A stretch of 64,000 bases of DNA from Prevotella sp. GTDB lineage: Bacteria; Bacteroidota; Bacteroidia; Bacteroidales; Bacteroidaceae. Position 1 is the stretch's first letter. Each line of letters opens with the position of its first letter. The position numbers and the translations under genes are program-made. Of the stretch, positions 63,878 through 64,000 are shown piece by piece. The notes beneath the pieces are model-generated. The model saw nothing but the letters and a program-made list of their open reading frames with translations, ran no database searches and had not been told where the DNA came from. Location: NCBI GenBank assembly GCA_022641735.1, contig JALCDQ010000001.1, positions 426,751 through 490,750 of the forward strand. The letters run 5' to 3'.

Positions 63878-64000
63878 ATGACGAAAAAAGATAATATAGA
63901 GAGGCTTTTCCGAGCGAATTACCCAAGGATGTGCAGGTTGGCCAACTGCATACTGAAGGATTCAGAGGAAGCACGTGACGTTGTGAGCGATATATTCTCC
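63878..64000 (+). CDS. ECF sigma factor, 5' part only
   Basis: The first 41 codons from ATG 63878 are open to the right edge: MTKKDNIERLFRANYPRMCR, then LANCILKDSEEARDVVSDIF. This matches region 2 of RNA polymerase sigma-70 ECF factors (helices with EEARDVVSDIF). In Bacteroidetes such genes often precede an anti-sigma FecR-like gene and a SusC/SusD pair, which would lie outside the window. Confidence 0.8.
   Translation, partial: MTKKDNIERLFRANYPRMCRLANCILKDSEEARDVVSDIFS

Overview
The window looks like chromosome of a Bacteroidales bacterium, most likely Prevotellaceae (Prevotella/Segatella). The reasons are: promoters of the Bacteroidetes type (TTTG, 19-21 bases, TAnnTTTG) before many genes; a SusC/SusD pair; SprA of the type 9 secretion system; Mfa2/fimbrillin-like and BACON lipoproteins; and a carboxynorspermidine-type polyamine gene. 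No rRNA, tRNA, insertion sequence, prophage or CRISPR array was recognised. Genus assignment is inference.

Layout. 1-6515 (minus): sprA (its 3' end lies outside the window) and ruvA. 6813-13038 (plus): diaminopimelate dehydrogenase, a small FMN-binding membrane protein and a short SusC with its SusD. 13150-15466 (minus): a secreted C1 peptidase, a TIGR04076-like protein and an O6-alkylguanine methyltransferase. 15767-19920 (plus): a DUF2975/HTH pair, a carboxypeptidase-regulatory-domain protein, an HU-like protein, and a translationally coupled Cys-motif membrane protein plus radical SAM enzyme. 20041-26945 (plus): dxs-trkA-trkH with 4-base overlaps, then a mannose-6-phosphate isomerase and a secreted esterase. 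26975-28811 (minus): an AAA ATPase/DUF4435 pair resembling PARIS/OLD-type defence modules. 29218-31900 (plus): a two-component system and a GNAT acetyltransferase. 31999-39829: NhaD antiporter, polyamine dehydrogenase, RecA, an Mfa2-like lipoprotein and DnaK. 39896-43728 (minus): an AT-rich operon of ADP-ribosylglycohydrolase, RavA-like AAA ATPase and ViaA-like VWA protein.

44365-53181 (plus) is a surface locus. Two tiny proteins sharing a pattern (a Cys, a Gly-rich stretch and a near C-terminal Trp) each sit immediately before, or overlap, one of two homologous fimbrillin/BACON lipoproteins. An M64 peptidase lipoprotein lies between the two pairs, and a fimbrillin-metallophosphoesterase fusion follows. 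53411-60409 (minus): tandem TraB/GumN proteins of which one has lost its active-site motifs, a MATE pump, a candidate noncoding RNA with its own promoter and terminator, an FKBP lipoprotein, glyS and an unknown membrane protein. 60611-63448 is a GH106-like glycosidase, and the right edge holds the start of an ECF sigma factor gene.

The most unusual structure is spread over the whole window. Nine intergenic elements each carry four 19-base imperfect palindromes (GTAAA-N9-TTTAC) spaced by exactly 3 bases, giving a strict 22-base period and an element about 85 bases long. They occur between convergent, divergent and co-directional genes and do not fit CRISPRs, terminators or ordinary operators. 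The candidate RNA at 56793-57068 and the small-peptide/lipoprotein pairs are the next best leads.
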